A stretch of DNA of 16,611 bases from an uncultured Lactobacillus sp. (GTDB lineage Bacteria; Bacillota; Bacilli; Lactobacillales; Lactobacillaceae): positions 1 through 16,611 of the forward strand of contig CAMJXI010000009.1 of NCBI GenBank assembly GCA_946409675.1. The letters run 5' to 3'. This document shows positions 14,728-16,611 of the stretch, one piece after another (position 1 is the first letter of the stretch; each line of letters starts with the position of its first letter). The notes beneath the pieces are model-generated. The model was not told the DNA's origin and ran no database searches. It saw only the letters and a program-made list of their open reading frames with translations. The position numbers and the translations under genes were made by a program.

Positions 14728-16611
14728 TTATTTAAGTAAGTCGTCGATATCCTTAGCATCGACCTTACGTCTCTTGTAGTTAATAAAGCCTAAGTATGTG
14801 AACAAACCAATGATAGCAATCAATAAGCCACTGAGGGCAATCCCACGGGCTAAGGAGCCGGTGATGGGAAGGTTTAACTTGAGTGGTGTCTTGTTGATGA
14901 ATACTAATTCTTTATTATCAGCGGTTGTGAATTCCCATGTTTGATCATCATGTTTGTCATAACCAGTCAATTCTTGTTGAACAACTTTATATTTAGCTCC
15001 TTGAGGCACATCAGTAATTGTAACGAGTCCTGTATTTTTATCAGAAGTATAAGTTGCTGGGTTTTGACTAGGACTACCAGAGTCAGTTCTTTGAACTGAG
15101 AATAGGACACCTGGTAAGACCTTACCATTCTCATCTACAGCTTTAATTGTTAAGGTTGCAAGCTGTTTTAAGATGTAAGTTTGTACACCATGTGTTGCAA
15201 GTGGTGTATATGTCGCAGAAAAATTCAAAGGATTTACAAATTTAGCATCTGTAACGTCTTTTGCTGTGACTAAAACAGAATTGTCTATTTTCGTTACTTG
15301 CCGCCACAATTTAGCTCCAGCTGTTGTTGTAGCAACGGTAGCATTTGGAACATTTATTGGTTTTAAAACACTAGATCCAAAGGTGATGCGTTCAAGCAAT
15401 GGAGCGTTTGAAATCATTCCATCCACCACAGAAGTAGCATCGTTTTTTAATCTCAAACCACTTAAATCTAAAGTTTTAAGTGCTGGAACATTGCTAACCA
15501 TGTTACCAAGTTCAATTTTTGAAGCAGTTGAAGTAGCTGCTGCTGGATCGTGTCCGAGTGTAATTTTTTGTACATTGGTCATGCCGGCAAACATATTAAC
15601 CCCACCGGCAAAACCTGATAAATCCCAATTTGAAAGGTCTACCTCTGTAAGAGAAGAAACGCCTTCAAACGCGCTGTTCATTCCACCAGCTCTCTTAGTA
15701 TTCCAAGTGTTAATACCAGTAATTTTATTTAAAGACTTATCCCCTTTAAATAAGTTTGGGAACCAAGTTAAACTTTGCTCGGTCAACGCTGGATTAAAAG
15801 GCTTATCGGGATAAACCCATGAAACATCGATAGTTTCTAAAGCCGTCATATCTCTAAATGTATTCTCCATCCTTTGGAGGTTGCTCATGTTTAATCCTGA
15901 AAGATCAAGATTTCTAAGTTTACTATCACCTTGGAACATAAAATTCATCGTAACCATCCGGGAAGTATCAAATAATTGATTACCGGCAGCATCCTTAGAT
16001 GTAAAAGTCTCCAAATTAGTCAAATATGCAAACATATGTCGTCCAGAAGCTGGAAACCCACCAGTACTAGTATTATTTGGATCAACGGTAACTTTACCAT
16101 CAAAGATAACTTTTTTGATCATTGTTTGGTATTTTCCACCATTTGCAATATAGAATGCATTTTTATTCTGATTATTGTCCATGGTAGGAGTTGAACCAGC
16201 ACCTAGGTGTAAGACACCACTCATATCGATATACCATTTAACACCGGTTGAAACATCGGTTCCGAGAATACCCTTTGCTTGAACTTGTTGTTTTACACCC
16301 GCAGCGTTAATTTCAGCATCAGAATACATCTTGATATTATATGGATCTTTTGCATTGATATACAATTTTAAATCATTGGCAGTACTTGTTGCAGTACCGA
16401 AGTCACCGGTATTATTCACCGGAGAGGCATTTGTAGAAGACCAAAAATTGTTGTTGGCAACTATTGGGTCCTTAGTATAAGTCACATCAATTGAACCTGT
16501 TTTAGTTAATGTATCAAAGTCACTTGGGCCACTAAAAGAATATGTGTTACCATCTTCTTGATACCTAAACTAGCTACACCTTTATCATCAGTAACCCGGC
16601 TATAAAATACC
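14728..16611 (-). CDS. LPXTG-anchored surface protein with BspA-like leucine-rich repeats and SpaA-like domain, 5' partial, frameshifted
   Basis: This is the C-terminal part of an exported cell-wall protein, probably an adhesin. Reading toward the C-terminus, a Ser/Thr/Asn-rich region is followed by four or so BspA/DUF285-type repeats (F-D-T-S-x-M...M-F...L-x-x-L-D-L-S; L-E-T-I-D-V-S-W; L-T-E-V-D-L-S-N-W-D-L-S; L-K-T-L-D-L-S). A SpaA/prealbumin-like domain comes next (L-T-I-K-A-V-D-E-N-G-K-V-L-P-G-V-L-F-S-V...K-Y-K-V-V). The sortase signal LPITG (14857-14871), a hydrophobic span and K-R-R-K close the protein. The main frame is open to 16569 only; beyond it a different frame is open to the window end and reads similar sequence, so a one-base shift lies near 16554-16562. 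The GTG at 16485 is not a believable start: no ribosome binding site and no signal peptide. A terminator follows the stop. Confidence 0.88.

Noticed and set aside
15266..15814. 182-codon plus-strand open frame opposite the surface protein gene
   Set aside because: It is antisense to the clear BspA-repeat coding frame and shows no family features; repetitive coding sequence often leaves the opposite strand open.
16483..16485. GTG as the true start of the surface protein
   Set aside because: There is no ribosome binding site before it, no signal peptide after it, and the sequence upstream continues as plausible extracellular protein in frame to 16569.
14728..16485. CRISPR-like or DNA-level repeats within the surface protein gene
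   Set aside because: The repetition is at protein level (leucine-rich repeats); the DNA units are diverged and unevenly spaced.
1..16611. Mobile element, prophage, toxin-antitoxin or defence system
   Set aside because: No transposase, integrase, phage, nuclease or small toxin-like pair is visible; every long frame is a recognisable housekeeping, envelope or regulatory gene.

Overview
This window reads as a low-to-mid GC Gram-positive chromosome segment, most probably from a lactobacillus (Lactobacillaceae). The support is a Firmicutes-type PheS with a four-cysteine zinc knuckle, a T-box leader with a Phe specifier, a type-1 L33 protein, strong AGGAGG-like ribosome binding sites, and the neighbour order trmH-like/pheS/pheT/mltG/greA with acyP and yidC alongside, which I recall as common in lactobacilli. 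It looks like an assembled contig rather than an internal slice. Bases 1-46 are Illumina sequencing adapter, and both end genes are cut; the right-hand one also carries an apparent frameshift near the edge.

Layout. Positions 1-46 are adapter. Positions 47-3118 (minus) hold a truncated rhomboid protease, the L33 gene rpmG with its terminator, and a class B penicillin-binding protein of the PBP2b type. Positions 3235-5853 (plus) hold a large YfhO-family membrane protein that diverges from the PBP gene and ends at a bidirectional terminator. Positions 5911-11893 (minus) hold a cysteine-free HesB/YneR-like protein, then greA, mltG, pheT and pheS. pheS is preceded by a complete Phe T-box riboswitch and a promoter. 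Positions 11894-13096 (minus) hold an HxlR-type regulator and a SpoU/TrmH-family RNA methyltransferase. Positions 13238-14599 (plus) hold acylphosphatase and the YidC/Oxa1 lipoprotein insertase. Positions 14728-16611 (minus) hold the C-terminal part of a sortase-anchored surface protein with BspA-like leucine-rich repeats, a SpaA-like domain and an LPITG signal.

How the genes fit together. Most are housekeeping. PheST charges tRNA-Phe and is controlled by uncharged tRNA-Phe through the T-box. GreA rescues stalled RNA polymerase. L33 and the methyltransferase serve ribosome or RNA function. YidC inserts membrane proteins. PBP2b and MltG both act on side-wall peptidoglycan. YfhO proteins act in cell-envelope glycosylation, and the LPXTG protein is exported to the wall. 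The accessory parts are the surface protein and the HxlR regulator that sits between the methyltransferase gene and pheS.

I found no convincing undescribed multi-gene system, CRISPR array, insertion sequence, prophage or tRNA/rRNA gene. The points most worth checking are the adapter and its false protein tail, the frameshift in the surface protein, the cysteine-free HesB-like protein, the HxlR insertion with a symmetric element over its -10, and several inverted repeats placed exactly on promoters.
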